Positions 17,900-27,009 are shown, numbered from the stretch's first letter. The stretch is DNA of 64,000 nt from Streptomyces sp. NBC_01224 (GCF_036002945.1 NZ_CP108529.1:1674001-1738000), one strand, 5' to 3'. The notes: a model not told the origin generated them from the sequence alone. Translations and numbers: made by a program.

Positions 17900-17939
17900 A
17901 AGTACCCACTATTTTCTGCGGTACTTACCTTTTAGTAAG
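17900..17939. promoter_or_regulatory. Operator candidates between imine reductase and HxlR genes
   Basis: AAGTACC (17900-17906) pairs with GGTACTT (17920-17926), and CTTAC (17924-17928) pairs with GTAAG (17935-17939). Two overlapping dyads in the short divergent space fit an HxlR-controlled divergent promoter. Confidence 0.5.
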
Positions 17940-17949
17940 GGGATCAGTG

Positions 17950-18321
17950 ATGGCCAAGGCGCCGAGATGCGGGCCTTACATCTGCGGCATCGACGCTGCG
18001 CTCGACGTGGTGAGCGGCAAGTGGAAGGGACTGATCCTCTGGGAACTTGACGCCCATCGCGTACGCCGCTTCGCTGAGCTCCGCCGCGGTCTGCCAGGAG
18101 TGAGCGAGAAGATGCTGACGCAGCACCTGCGTGAGATGGAGGTGGACGGTCTCGTGCACCGGGAGGTTTATGCCGAGGTGCCGCCGCGGGTGGAGTACTC
18201 CCTGACTGAGCACGGGCGCACGCTCAATCAAGCGCTCGGGCCGCTCGGCGCCTGGGGGGTTGAGCGGATGCGTCGCGAAGGCTCCGAAGCGGTCGACGTC
18301 GCCGAGACCTCACACGGCTAA
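17950..18321 (+). CDS. HxlR-family transcriptional regulator
   Basis: 123 residues, the standard length for single-domain HxlR regulators. CGPYICGIDAALDVVSGKWK and LRRGLPGVSEKMLTQHLREM form the winged helix, and PPRVEYSLTEHGRTL the wing. The N-terminal Cys residues may sense oxidants or electrophiles as in some relatives. ATG 17950 (or GTG 17947) starts it. Its TAA stop (18319-18321) lies within the CTAAG duplicated by the following IS1380 copy, so the element landed on the stop codon without truncating the protein. Confidence 0.9.
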   Translation: MAKAPRCGPYICGIDAALDVVSGKWKGLILWELDAHRVRRFAELRRGLPGVSEKMLTQHLREMEVDGLVHREVYAEVPPRVEYSLTEHGRTLNQALGPLGAWGVERMRREGSEAVDVAETSHG

Positions 18322-19995
18322 GCCTTGATCCACCGATCTGATGGCTGTGGATGACTCTTCGAGAAACAAGGAAGTGCCTTGTGACCTGCGATGATGGGAG
18401 TTCTTGAGGCTTCCAGCACGCACGATCGGCAAGGCACTTCCGAGATGCAAGTTTCCCATACTCCAGCGGCGGTCTCCGCTGCGTTCGATGACCCGAATCT
18501 GGTCGCGCATGCCGGGCTGGTTCCGGTGATGCGGCTGGCCGAACGGTGCGGGCTGTCGGGCCTGGTGGCGCAGAAGGTGAAGCTGAGCGGGACGAGGAAC
18601 GGCGCGGGTGCGTCGGCGGACGTCAAGGTCAGCAGCATCGTGGCCGGCATGGCGGCGGGCGCGGACAGTATCGACGACCTCCATATCCTGCGGCACGGCG
18701 CGATGCCGGCCCTGTTCCGGGGGCCCGTGCGCCGTCCACGCTGGGCACCTTCCTCCGTTCGTTCACCCACGGTCACGCACTCCAACTCCACGCTGTCCAC
18801 CGCAGGTTCCTCGGTCAACTGGCCGCGCACGCCCCGCTGCTGCCCGGTGCCGGCGACAAGGCGTTCATTGATATCGACTCCACCCACAAGCGGGTCTACG
18901 GCCGGGCCAAGCAGGGTGCCGAGTACGGCCGGTTCAAGGGCATCCGCACCCTGCACCCCCTGCTCGCCACGATCTGCACCCCGCACGCGCGGCCGGTGAT
19001 CGCCACAGTACGGATGCGCCGCGGCAAGGCAGCCGATTCCCGTGGGGCCCCGAAGTTCGTCAGTGAGGCGCTGTCCACCGCCGTCGAGGCGGGCTGCACC
19101 GGCACCCGGATCCTGCGAGCGGACTCGCAGTTCTACAACGCCGGGGTGATCTCGGCCTGCCGCCGGGCTGGAGCCCACTTCTCGATTACCTGCGGGTTGA
19201 ACCCCTCCATCAAACGGGCCGTCCTCGGCATTCCCGACCAGGCCTGGCAGCAGATCACATACCCGACCGCGGTGCCCGATCCTGCAACCGGTGAGCTCGT
19301 CTCGGACGCCGAAGTCGCCGAGATACCCGCCTACACCGCCTTCGCCAGCCGCACGAAAGCGGAGCGGGTCACCGCGCGGCTGATCGTGCGCCGGGTCCGT
19401 GACCTGGCCAAACCCGCCATTGTGGGTGAGCAGGGCGAGTTGTTTCCCGTCTGGCGCTACCACCCGTTCTTCACCGACCAGCCTGCACAAACCCTCCAGG
19501 CCGAACGCGAACACCGCCACCACGCGGTCATCGAGCAGGTCATCGCCGACAGCAAAGCCTCCGCCCTGGCCCACCTGCCCTCCGCACACTTCCACGCCAA
19601 CGCAGCATGGCTCACCCTGTGGGCGATGACCTACAACCTGCTGCGGGCCACCGGCGCACAAGCCTCCGCCTTCCACGCCAGGGCCACCACCGCCACGATC
19701 CGCACCCACCTGGTCCATGTTCCGGCCCGGATCGCCCACTCCGCCCGCCGCATCACACTGCACCTACCGCACAACTGGCCCTGGCAGCACGCCTGGACAC
19801 ACCTGTTCTCCACGGCCCACGGACCGGCCGGCTGATACGAACAGCCCCTGCCCACCCCGCCCGCAAGGGCCCGACCGGAACCGAACCGTGGAAATGCTGG
19901 GCAGACCAGCGGAAACAACCTGCCCTCACCCGACCACCCGACCCCAAGCCGATCAAAAGACCACTCTCAAACCACCTCGGTGGATCAAGGCTAAG
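18318..19995. mobile_element. IS1380-family insertion sequence, copy 1
   Basis: The element spans 18323-19990 (1668 bp). Ends are CCTTGATCCACCGA and its inverted copy CGGTGGATCAAGG. Flanking CTAAG at 18318-18322 and 19991-19995 is a five-base target duplication. An apparently near-identical copy lies at 60100-61767. Confidence 0.9.
18445..19835 (+). pseudogene. IS1380-family transposase, one frameshift
   Basis: It starts at ATG 18445 (MQVSHTPAAVSAAFDD). The N-terminal frame runs to LRHGAMPALFRG; near 18715-18735 a one-base loss relative to the related copy at 24567 (which reads FDGIRTPSTLG) forces a frame change to STLGTFLRSFTHGHALQLH. The second frame has FIDIDSTHKRVYG (first Asp), ILRADSQFYNAGVI (second Asp) and AEREHRHHAVIEQVIADSK (Glu), so the DDE triad is complete. 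The same frameshift is present in copy 2, so it was already there when the element moved. Confidence 0.8.
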
Positions 19996-21761
19996 GGCCC
20001 GTAAAGATTCAACACGTTGGTTTGGTCTTTGTCGTGAGGGTCGCGCCGTGTGCGGTGGCGTGGACGAGGAGTCCTGCCAGGGTGCTGAGGTGTGCTGCTG
20101 GGGGCTGGGATGTGTGCGCGTGCTGGTCCATCAGTCGTCGGATCTCGCTGGTGGTGTGGCGGATGGTGTCCTTGCTGACGTCGAAGAGGTGGGCCAGCAC
20201 GGTAGGTGGCAGAGCGAGGTTTTGTTGCAGCACGGTGGCCAGGACCCGGTCGGCCAGGTCGAGTTTGGCTTTGCGGCCGCCGCCCGGGGCCCGGCGCCGG
20301 GTGCCGCCGTCGCGTCGGGTGGCCGGGTCCTGTTTCTGCAGCGCCTGCCAGCCGGGGGTCAGGGTCTCGGTCAGCTCGGTCAGTGCGGTGCAGGTCATGC
20401 CGGTCAGCACGGGGTGTGACAGGGCACCGCGGTCGATGACCGCTGCCGGCCCGGGCGTCGGCGGCCTGGTGTGGCCTGCCGGGCTGGCGGGGTGGGGGTG
20501 CACGGTGTAGTTCCATTCGCCGTGGAAGGCATGCCCGGTGACCGGCACCGCGTTCAGCTCCGCATCGCTGACCTTCACACCGGTGGGATAGGTGCCGGTG
20601 TCGAGTTCGGCGTGGACGGTGAGACCGGTGCGGGTGGTGGTCGCGGCGATGGACTGCACGACGACCTCGTGGCTGTTCAGCGGTCTGCCGCGCCAGTTCA
20701 TGGTGATGGCGGAGAACAGCCGATGCTCCACCTTGTTCCACTTCGATGTGCCCGGCGGCATGTGACAGACCGTGACGGCCAGGCCGGTCCGGGCGGCGAA
20801 CGCGGCCAGCTCGGTCTTGAAGGCCCGGGTGCGGTAGCCGTTGGAGCCGCCGGCATCGGCAGTGATCAGCAGACGTCTGGCCTGCGGGTAGTCGAGGCGT
20901 CCTTGCCCGTTCCACCAACGGCCGATCGATTCGACCGCGAAGGCTGCGGTGTCGTGATCCGTACCGACATTCACCCAGCCGGTGTCCGCCGCCAGATCGT
21001 AGATGCCGTAAGGCAGGGCCTTGCCCAGTGCATCGCCGGGGAAGTCATGGACGTCAACCCGCACGGGTTCACCGGCCGGCCGCCACTGACGTCCCGCATT
21101 CTTGAACTCCCCGACGACTTCCTTCTTCTTCGTGTCCACACTGACCACCGGCTCGCCCTCCGCCTGATGGTCCTTGACCTGGTCGTTGATGTAGCGGAAC
21201 TGCGCGTCCCGGTCGGGGTGCTGAGCGCCCTCAAGGGTCTTGGCATTGGCCTGCAGACTGAAGCCGTTCTCCCGCAGCAGCCTGCCCACGGTCGGCGCTG
21301 ACGCGGCATGGCCCTGCCGCGTCAGCTCCCCGGCCAGAGACCGCAGCGACTTGGTCGTCCACCGCAGCGGCGACATCGGATCGCCCCGCTCATCCGGCTC
21401 GACCAGCGCCAGCAACGCCGGAACGAGCAGCCGGTCAAGCTTCTCGGCGCTCTTGCGACCGCCGCCGTCCCGGCGGACCCGGCCATCGGGCAGTGGGTCC
21501 TCACCGCCCTCCAACTCAAAGACGCCCTTCCGCACCGTCGTCTCGCTCACCCCTGCGGCACGCGCGACGGCCCGGACCCCGCCGTGCCCCAGCAGCCGGG
21601 CCTCGGCGGCCAGCGCCAGCCGCTGCTGCCGCTCATTCAGGTGAGGGAACAACACTCCGAATCTCAGGGCAAGTTGGTCACGAACCTCGCTCGGTATGCG
21701 CATACCACACCAACGACAGGGAGGCCGTGAAGCAACGTGTTGATTCTTTACGGGCCCTAAG
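19991..21761. mobile_element. ISAzo13-family insertion sequence
   Basis: The element spans 19996-21756 (1761 bp). Left end GGCCCGTAAAGATTCAACAC and the inverted right end differ at one position in about 24. It is flanked by CTAAG at 19991-19995 and 21757-21761. The left duplication is shared with IS1380 copy 1. Confidence 0.88.
20009..21703 (-). CDS. ISAzo13-family transposase
   Basis: 564 residues from ATG 21703 (MRIPSEVRDQLALRFGVLF). The frame is open beyond this to 21892, but that part reads through the IS end. An N-terminal helix-turn-helix region (GGVRAVARAAGVSETTVRKG) is followed by the ISAzo13 core: VVSVDTKKKEVVGEFKNAG (first Asp), LLITADAGGSNGYRTRAFK (second Asp) and MPPGTSKWNKVEHRLFS (Glu). 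The single frame is intact, unlike most other transposases in the window, so this copy could be active. Confidence 0.9.
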   Translation of the reverse strand: MRIPSEVRDQLALRFGVLFPHLNERQQRLALAAEARLLGHGGVRAVARAAGVSETTVRKGVFELEGGEDPLPDGRVRRDGGGRKSAEKLDRLLVPALLALVEPDERGDPMSPLRWTTKSLRSLAGELTRQGHAASAPTVGRLLRENGFSLQANAKTLEGAQHPDRDAQFRYINDQVKDHQAEGEPVVSVDTKKKEVVGEFKNAGRQWRPAGEPVRVDVHDFPGDALGKALPYGIYDLAADTGWVNVGTDHDTAAFAVESIGRWWNGQGRLDYPQARRLLITADAGGSNGYRTRAFKTELAAFAARTGLAVTVCHMPPGTSKWNKVEHRLFSAITMNWRGRPLNSHEVVVQSIAATTTRTGLTVHAELDTGTYPTGVKVSDAELNAVPVTGHAFHGEWNYTVHPHPASPAGHTRPPTPGPAAVIDRGALSHPVLTGMTCTALTELTETLTPGWQALQKQDPATRRDGGTRRRAPGGGRKAKLDLADRVLATVLQQNLALPPTVLAHLFDVSKDTIRHTTSEIRRLMDQHAHTSQPPAAHLSTLAGLLVHATAHGATLTTKTKPTC

Positions 21762-21792
21762 TGGTCGGCTTCGGAAATCCTTCGGGGGTTGA

Positions 21793-23030
21793 TCATGCTG
21801 CCGGTGCCACGGAGGATTGGTCGTGGTGATCGGCGGTGTGCCGGTCGAGCCTGGCCAGTAGATCGTCCAGGTCGGAGGTGGTGAACTTCCACTGGAACGG
21901 CTGTGCCGTGGCGTTGTAGCGGTCTTCGAAAGCTCGGAGCCGATCCCTGACCTGGGCAAGGTCGGTGAAGTCGTTGGGTGAGACGACCTTGCGCTGTACG
22001 ACGGAGAAGTAGATCTCGACCTGGTTCAGCCAGGAGGCGTGGACAGGTGTGTGGACCATGACCGCGTTCGGGAACGCGGCGGACAGTCGGTCGGTGGCTT
22101 TCTTACCGCGGCGAGAGGAGCCGTTGTCGACGATCCAGAACACGCGCTTGGCGCTGGCGTACGGCTCCTGGGTCATGACCTGGGTGACCAGGTTCATGAA
22201 CGGTTCGATGCCGGTGCGCGGTTCGGTGCGGCCGAATATCTGCGCGTGGCGAACGTCGTAGGCGGCGAGATAGGCCAGGGCTCCGCCGCGGCCGTAGGTG
22301 TGGTTGACGCGCATCGCGCGGGCCTGCCCGGGAGCGAGGGTGGGGTGGCAGTGGGCCTGGACGGAGGTCTTCTCATCCGCGCTGATGACGTACTCGTCCG
22401 TATCGAGCGGTTTGCCCTGCCAGGTGCGGCGTACAAGTCCAGCACGCGTTCGGCCTTGGCGCGGAAGCCGGCGTCGGTGATGAAGATCCATGAGCGGTGC
22501 TGCCAGGGCTTGAGCGCGTCCCGTGCGAGCCAGCGGCGCACGGTGGAGGCCGACAGGAACGTCGCGATGCCACGTTCGGCGGCCTCGCGGGCCAGCTCCG
22601 GGCAGCTCCAGCGGGACAGCGGCACGCCGGTCTCGGCGGGCAACTGGCAGGCCAGGGCGGTGATTTGAGCCGCCTGCAGTGCGGTGAAAGAGGGTGGGTG
22701 GCCGGGGCGCTTGCGGTCCGCCAGGCCAGGCAGCCTCGTTTCAGCGAAGCGGCCCCGCCACCTGCGCACGGTGTCTACATGTACCCCGACGCGCTCTGCT
22801 ATGCGTGCGTTGGCCAGCCCTTGTGCCGCGTGTAGGACGATCTGCGCGCGTAGGCGCAGCCGGTACTCGGTCTTGTGGCCCCAGGCCATCTTCTTCAACT
22901 GGTGCCGCTCGTCTGCGGCCAGAGCTATCGGACGTGCGGTGGCGACGGGCACGGATACCTCTCGACCGGTGGGCGGTCCCATAGAACGGCTCCACAACTC
23001 AGTGCAGCGGGCTATGAGGGAACGGCTCAT
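21793..23030 (-). pseudogene. IS630-family transposase, one frameshift
   Basis: It starts at ATG 23030 and overlaps the transporter stop as ATGA. The N-terminal half has LANARIAERVGVHVDTVRRWRGRF (helix-turn-helix) and LSASTVRRWLARDALKPW. Near 22440 a lost C changes the frame from ERVLDLYA to RTWQGKPLDTDEYVISADEK. The second half has VFWIVDNGSSRRG and MVHTPVHASWLNQVEIYFSV, giving Asp, Asp and Glu. One indel prevents a full-length product. Confidence 0.75.
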
Positions 23031-24250
23031 GCCCTGACGCTTTCGACACCGACGGTGCGGGCACGGACCACGAACGGCCGGGAGATGACGGTGAGGGCGA
23101 CGGAGACTGCGGCTGTGGCGGTGATCGCGGTGCCTGGAGTGAGGTGTTGGGCGATCCCGCCGGCGATCACGGCGCCGATGCCCTGCCACGTCATCCGGCC
23201 TGCGGACTCCACACCCTGGATCTGGCCGCGGACCGGATCGGGGGTCAGCGCGAGAAGCTGCTCCTGCAGGGGCAGGGTGGCGGCGAACCCGGCGCTGGCA
23301 ATGAACACTGCGGCTGTCGCAACCGGCAGGGGTGGGTGGATCGCGAACAGCAGGTAAGGGGCAGCGAGTAGCAGTCGGAGGGCAAACGCATAGCGGCGTC
23401 GCTGGTCTGCGGTGAGCAGTCGCCCGACGGTCAGGTCTCCCAGGAGCATGCCTGCCGATCCGGCGGCCAGGAGAGCGCCGGCGTGATGCGGGTCGTAGGA
23501 GATGAACAGAGCCTCGCAGCCGACGATCAGGCCGTTGGGAACCCACAGGTTCAGCAGGAGTGCCCGCTGGCCGGAGTGGGAGAAGAGCGCGATGTTGGTG
23601 GTCCAGGTCTGACGCAGTCCGGGGCGACGGGTCAGACGGATCGAGTGTTCCCGGACGGTTGTGCCCACCACGATCAACCCGATTCCTGTCAGGGCTGAGG
23701 CGACGATGAAGATTCCTTGCGGGCTCAGGTACCGCAATAGCACGGCGCCGATGGCGTAGCCGAGGATCGCCATGCCACCGGAGGTGATGTTCATCAGCGA
23801 ACGTGCCAACGCGTAGGCGGAGGCCGGTACAACCTCGGCGAGCAGCCCCATCCGCGTGCCGGTCCCCAGGGACTGGAAGAATCCCAGCACCAGCAGTAGA
23901 GCGAACCGGGGAGCCAACGAAAGCCCTGGGATCGCCTGCGCGGCAACACCCATGAGCGAGACGCACTGGAGCGCGACGAGGGTCCGGCGGGGACGGCGCC
24001 CGTCCGCGACCGACATCAGCGTCAACGCACCGAACACGGTGGCGAATGTGGCACCGTACATGCTCACGGCGGTCAGGAATGGAGAGTTGGTCTGGTGGTT
24101 GACCAGGGTGCCGAGCGCGAAGCCCGACAAGGTGCTCGCGGCGACCATGAGCGTGAAGCTGGCGTACAGGCCGGTGAACTCGCGATTGCGGAGCAGAGCG
24201 CGGTAACCGGCAGGGGCAGGTGTGACGAGTGCTGAGGTGTCAGAAGGCAT
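23027..24250 (-). CDS. MFS transporter (transposon passenger)
   Basis: 407 residues, about 12 hydrophobic segments, for example TLMVAASTLSGFALGTLV, FALLLVLGFFQSLGTGTRMG and GIFIVASALTGIGLIVVG. The loop MSVADGRRPRRTLVAL after segment two matches the conserved MFS cytoplasmic loop. It acts in the membrane as an exporter by family; the substrate is unknown. It lies between IS630 inverted ends and its TGA (23027-23029) overlaps the transposase ATG, so translation of the two is coupled. A GC-rich dyad after GAAAAAAGCC lies just upstream (24250-24300). Confidence 0.85.
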   Translation of the reverse strand: MPSDTSALVTPAPAGYRALLRNREFTGLYASFTLMVAASTLSGFALGTLVNHQTNSPFLTAVSMYGATFATVFGALTLMSVADGRRPRRTLVALQCVSLMGVAAQAIPGLSLAPRFALLLVLGFFQSLGTGTRMGLLAEVVPASAYALARSLMNITSGGMAILGYAIGAVLLRYLSPQGIFIVASALTGIGLIVVGTTVREHSIRLTRRPGLRQTWTTNIALFSHSGQRALLLNLWVPNGLIVGCEALFISYDPHHAGALLAAGSAGMLLGDLTVGRLLTADQRRRYAFALRLLLAAPYLLFAIHPPLPVATAAVFIASAGFAATLPLQEQLLALTPDPVRGQIQGVESAGRMTWQGIGAVIAGGIAQHLTPGTAITATAAVSVALTVISRPFVVRARTVGVESVRA

Positions 24251-24441
24251 GAAAAAAGCCTCCGGACGCGCGCGCCGTGGGCGCCGCCGAAGGCCAACGC
24301 GATCATTTTAGCACTCGCCCCAGACCTGCCCACGACCCGCCAGCATCACTTCGACCACGTCGCGGCCGCGACCGCTCGACGAAGCGACGTGCATGGTCCC
24401 GACTCCTGAGTCAACCCCCGAAGGATTTCCGGAGCGGACCA

Positions 24442-24953
24442 CTAAGCCTGGATCCACCGGCTGTCCCGGGTCCTGTGGATAGAGAAATGAAGAGAGGCGC
24501 CTGCTGACCTGCGAAGATGGGAGTTACCACACCACCATCACGCACTATCAGCAAGGCACCTCGTAGATGAAAGTTTCCCACATCCCGGCGGCGGTCTCTG
24601 CTGCGTTCGATGACGGGAATCTGATCGCGTATGCGGGGCTGGTCCCGGTGATGCGGCTGGCCGAGCGGTGCGGTCTTTGGCGTCTGGTGGCCGAGAAGGT
24701 GAAGCTGCCCGGGGCGGGCAACGGTGCGGGTGCGGCGGCGGACGCCAAGGTCACCAGCATCGTGGGCGGTATGGCCGCAGGCGCGGACAGCATCGAGGAC
24801 CTTCACCTGCTGAGGCACGGTGCGATGCCGGCCGTGTTCGACGGTATCCGTACCCCGTCCACGCTGGGCACGTTCCTGCGCGCGTTCACCCACGGTCATA
24901 CGCTCCAACTCCACGCCGTGCACCGCAGGTTCCTCGGCGCGCTGGCCGCGTAG
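24442..24953. mobile_element. IS1380-family element, truncated (copy 3)
   Basis: The left end CCTGGATCCACCGG starts at 24447, preceded by CTAAG (24442-24446). The sequence resembles IS1380 copies 1 and 2 but is clearly diverged, and stops matching at about 24950. No right end is present. Confidence 0.7.
24567..24953 (+). pseudogene. IS1380-family transposase, N-terminal fragment
   Basis: 128 codons from ATG 24567 (MKVSHIPAAVSAAFDD) to a TAG right after RRFLGALAA. It covers only the N-terminal quarter. Unlike copies 1 and 2 it keeps the frame across the site FDGIRTPSTLGTFLRAFTHG, which shows what the unshifted sequence looks like. All catalytic residues are missing. Confidence 0.75.
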
Positions 24954-25216
24954 ATGGGGATGAGGTAGGGACGTGAAGCAAGGATCTCCACCACACCCTC
25001 CGCCAGATGCCCGGCCCCGTGGAACTTCCCTGGGAGTCGTAATCTGCGGGGACGGACACGGCCCCACTTGCTCGGCTGGGGTGAGATGAATGCCGCCGCA
25101 AGGTCCGGAATTTACGGTCGATGGGCAACTGACCCGGCTGTTGGCGGAATCCTCCTGTCACATTTCGGGTCGGAGCACTCCGGCGCATCGAATCTTTCGC
25201 TGCGATGACTTCATGT

Positions 25217-25498
25217 TCATCGGATCGTAAGTCCGACAACGGTGATCGCGGCACCGGCGTCCTCACCTTGAACCACCCGTCGCCCTGCGACAATTCTGGC
25301 GCATGTGGCTGCACTGCAATCGGGTGCCACCGTCAGCACTGCCTCGGCAATCTCAGGGATCCATGCAAGGCCGTTCAGGGCATCGGCGAGAATCTCCCGA
25401 GCCATAGCAACGTTGGGAGGCCGGAATGCCGAGACTGTTGTCTGACCGCAGGAATGGCCATCGTTACATGGATGCGCTGCGGCGAGGCTCTTGGCCAC
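25217..25498 (-). CDS. Hypothetical protein
   Basis: 93 codons from GTG 25498: VAKSLAAAHPCNDGHSCGQT, then PPNVAMAREILADALNGLAW and IPEIAEAVLTVAPDC. The composition is protein-like and helical rather than shadow-like, but I do not recognise the family. A helical stretch EVAAAVADEAAAVARRLLTP in another minus frame just upstream (around 25555-25600) suggests the true gene is longer and broken by a frameshift. It lies between the truncated IS1380 and an IS110 fragment. Confidence 0.35.
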   Translation of the reverse strand: MAKSLAAAHPCNDGHSCGQTTVSAFRPPNVAMAREILADALNGLAWIPEIAEAVLTVAPDCSAATCARIVAGRRVVQGEDAGAAITVVGLTIR

Positions 25499-25857
25499 GG
25501 TAGCCAGGGCTCTGGCACGGCCGCCGGGGTCAGCAATCTCCGGGCCACGGCAGCAGCTTCGTCGGCGACAGCAGCAGCCACCTCACCCCGCCCAACCCCA
25601 GCGGGCATCGGCTGCATGGACCGGCAGGCACGTTGGAAGGAACTTGGCCGCCACCTGGAGCCGTGGAGCACGGAACTCAGGGGCTGTAGGCGGTCGAGTG
25701 TTCGCGCCTCGCCGACATCGCCCGGCTCGACAGAAAGCCGGAGTGGCACGGGGCCAGCCCGAGCACGGCAGGCCGTCGCAACACCGCACGACGGAGCCCC
25801 GCCTCCCCGGCGGGGCTCCGTCGTCTCGTCCGCTCTCACACAGCCCCTATGACGGGG

Positions 25858-26240
25858 TCACGATCGCATGGCCCTGACCAGGTGGAACACCTCGCGGGCG
25901 GCGTAGCGTTTGAGGCACCGGACGATTTCGCGTCGGGTCTTGCCTTGCTTGAGTCGGCGTTCGTAGTACTCCTGGGTGCGCGGGTCGCAGCGCAGGCGGG
26001 TCTGCACGATCCGGTGCAGGGCGGCGTTGGCCTGCCGGTCGCCGCCGCGGTTGAGGCGACGGTATTGCCGGGTGCCCGAGGAACGCTCGACGGGGCTGAC
26101 CCCGCACAGCGCGGCAAACGATGCCTCACTGCCGAGGCGCTCCGGGTTGTCCCCCATAGTGATCAGCAGAGTGGCGGCAGTGTCCGGGCCGATGCCCACC
26201 ACAGCGAGCAGCTGCGGGGCGTGGCGTTCCGCGAGTCGGG
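25858..26240 (-). pseudogene. IS110-family transposase, C-terminal fragment
   Basis: The sequence HAPQLLAVVGIGPDTAATLL (helix-hairpin-helix), FAALCGVSPVERSSGTRQYR, NRGGDRQANAALHRIVQTRL and KQGKTRREIVRCLKRYAARE is the Transposase_20 domain of IS110-type enzymes. The N-terminal RuvC-like DEDD domain is missing; upstream the frame runs into a proline-rich small gene. It is a remnant. Confidence 0.8.
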
Positions 26241-26420
26241 TCAGTCGGGCGGCTCGGGGACCGGGCGGGAGCCGGGACCCGGCGCCGGGGGCGGCTCCGC
26301 GTCTGGCTGGGGCCCGGGTTCGCTGGGACCTGGCTCGGACGGCGGTTGCGGGTCGTGTGGCACCGGATCCGGCCGACTGGGGACTGGCCCGGGACCCTCG
26401 GGGGAAGGTTCGGTGGTCAT
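26241..26420 (-). CDS. Small proline-rich protein
   Basis: 59 residues from ATG 26420, with an AAGGA about eight bases upstream. The sequence is a low-complexity Pro/Asp/Glu/Gly chain (MTTEPSPEGPGPVPSRPDPV onward). I do not know its function. A roughly 100-bp part of this gene has a diverged relative at 52527-52630 on the other strand, where no start codon survives. Its 3' end abuts the IS110 remnant, so the C-terminus may be altered. Confidence 0.5.
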   Translation of the reverse strand: MTTEPSPEGPGPVPSRPDPVPHDPQPPSEPGPSEPGPQPDAEPPPAPGPGSRPVPEPPD

Positions 26421-27009
26421 CGCTCTCGTCCTTTCTCGCGTCGCTGCTTCGCACCATCCCAGCGGACCAACCGCAAGTTGAGTGAGGTCGCCTCGGAAAT
26501 AGTCCGTGGCAACGGGGCAGGGTCCTGGCGCCATCGCCGGCATCTCACGCAGGGATGGAGACCGTCAGCAAAGGAGTTGGGCAGCCATACGCGAATCGGA
26601 CACGAGGCCCTCACATGGCCACACCGGTGATGCTCCTGGCTGCTCGCCCCTTCCTCCTGCATGGTGGCGGGGATGTCCCAGTGCGGCAGCGAGAGCAGGA
26701 CGCCACGCTGCTTTGAAGGAGCTGCGCATCACCGACTGCATGCGTCGGTCTTCGTCACGGGCGTCGAACGCGCCCTCCCCCACCATGCTTCCACCGTGCC
26801 CCGAAACTCGCCCGGTGCGCGTGGCTGTGTCCACTCAAGCTACCGTCGGCAACCACTACGGCGAACACATCACTGGAAACGTCGTCACCGTTGGCCGCGG
26901 TCACCACTCCGTACCGAGCGGCGGGTTCGCCTCCCACCGCATCCGGGTCAGTGACCCAGCGGGCCGGAGATCGCCCAGGGTGCCTCCACCGGTAACCAAC
27001 GATGGGCTT
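26421..27009. other. No convincing gene
   Basis: Only arginine/serine-rich shadow frames are seen. The region lies between the proline-rich small gene and an integrase-core fragment, and may be debris. Confidence 0.35.

Larger units (their letters stand above)
21758..24444. mobile_element. IS630-type transposon carrying an MFS transporter
   Basis: Inverted ends at 21760-21794 and about 24408-24443 read AGTGGTC then CGGAAATCCTTCGGGGGTTG with two mismatches in 33. Inside are only an IS630-type transposase and an MFS transporter, both on the minus strand, with the transporter first. The 2.7 kb unit looks like an IS with a passenger gene. Its left edge touches the ISAzo13 target duplication and its right edge touches a truncated IS1380. 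Confidence 0.75.

Noticed and set aside
18318..19763. 481-codon minus-strand open frame across IS1380 copy 1 (same at 60095-61540)
   Set aside because: It is antisense to the clear IS1380 transposase, Gly/Arg-rich, and reads across the IS end; a shadow of high-GC coding sequence.
21704..21892. N-terminal extension of the ISAzo13 transposase
   Set aside because: These codons cross the IS inverted repeat and the neighbouring element; the protein starts at 21703.
22194..23966. 590-codon minus-strand frame spanning the MFS and IS630 genes
   Set aside because: Its first part is an out-of-frame shadow of the MFS gene; only the part below 23030 is the real N-terminal transposase frame, and its last part is past the frameshift.
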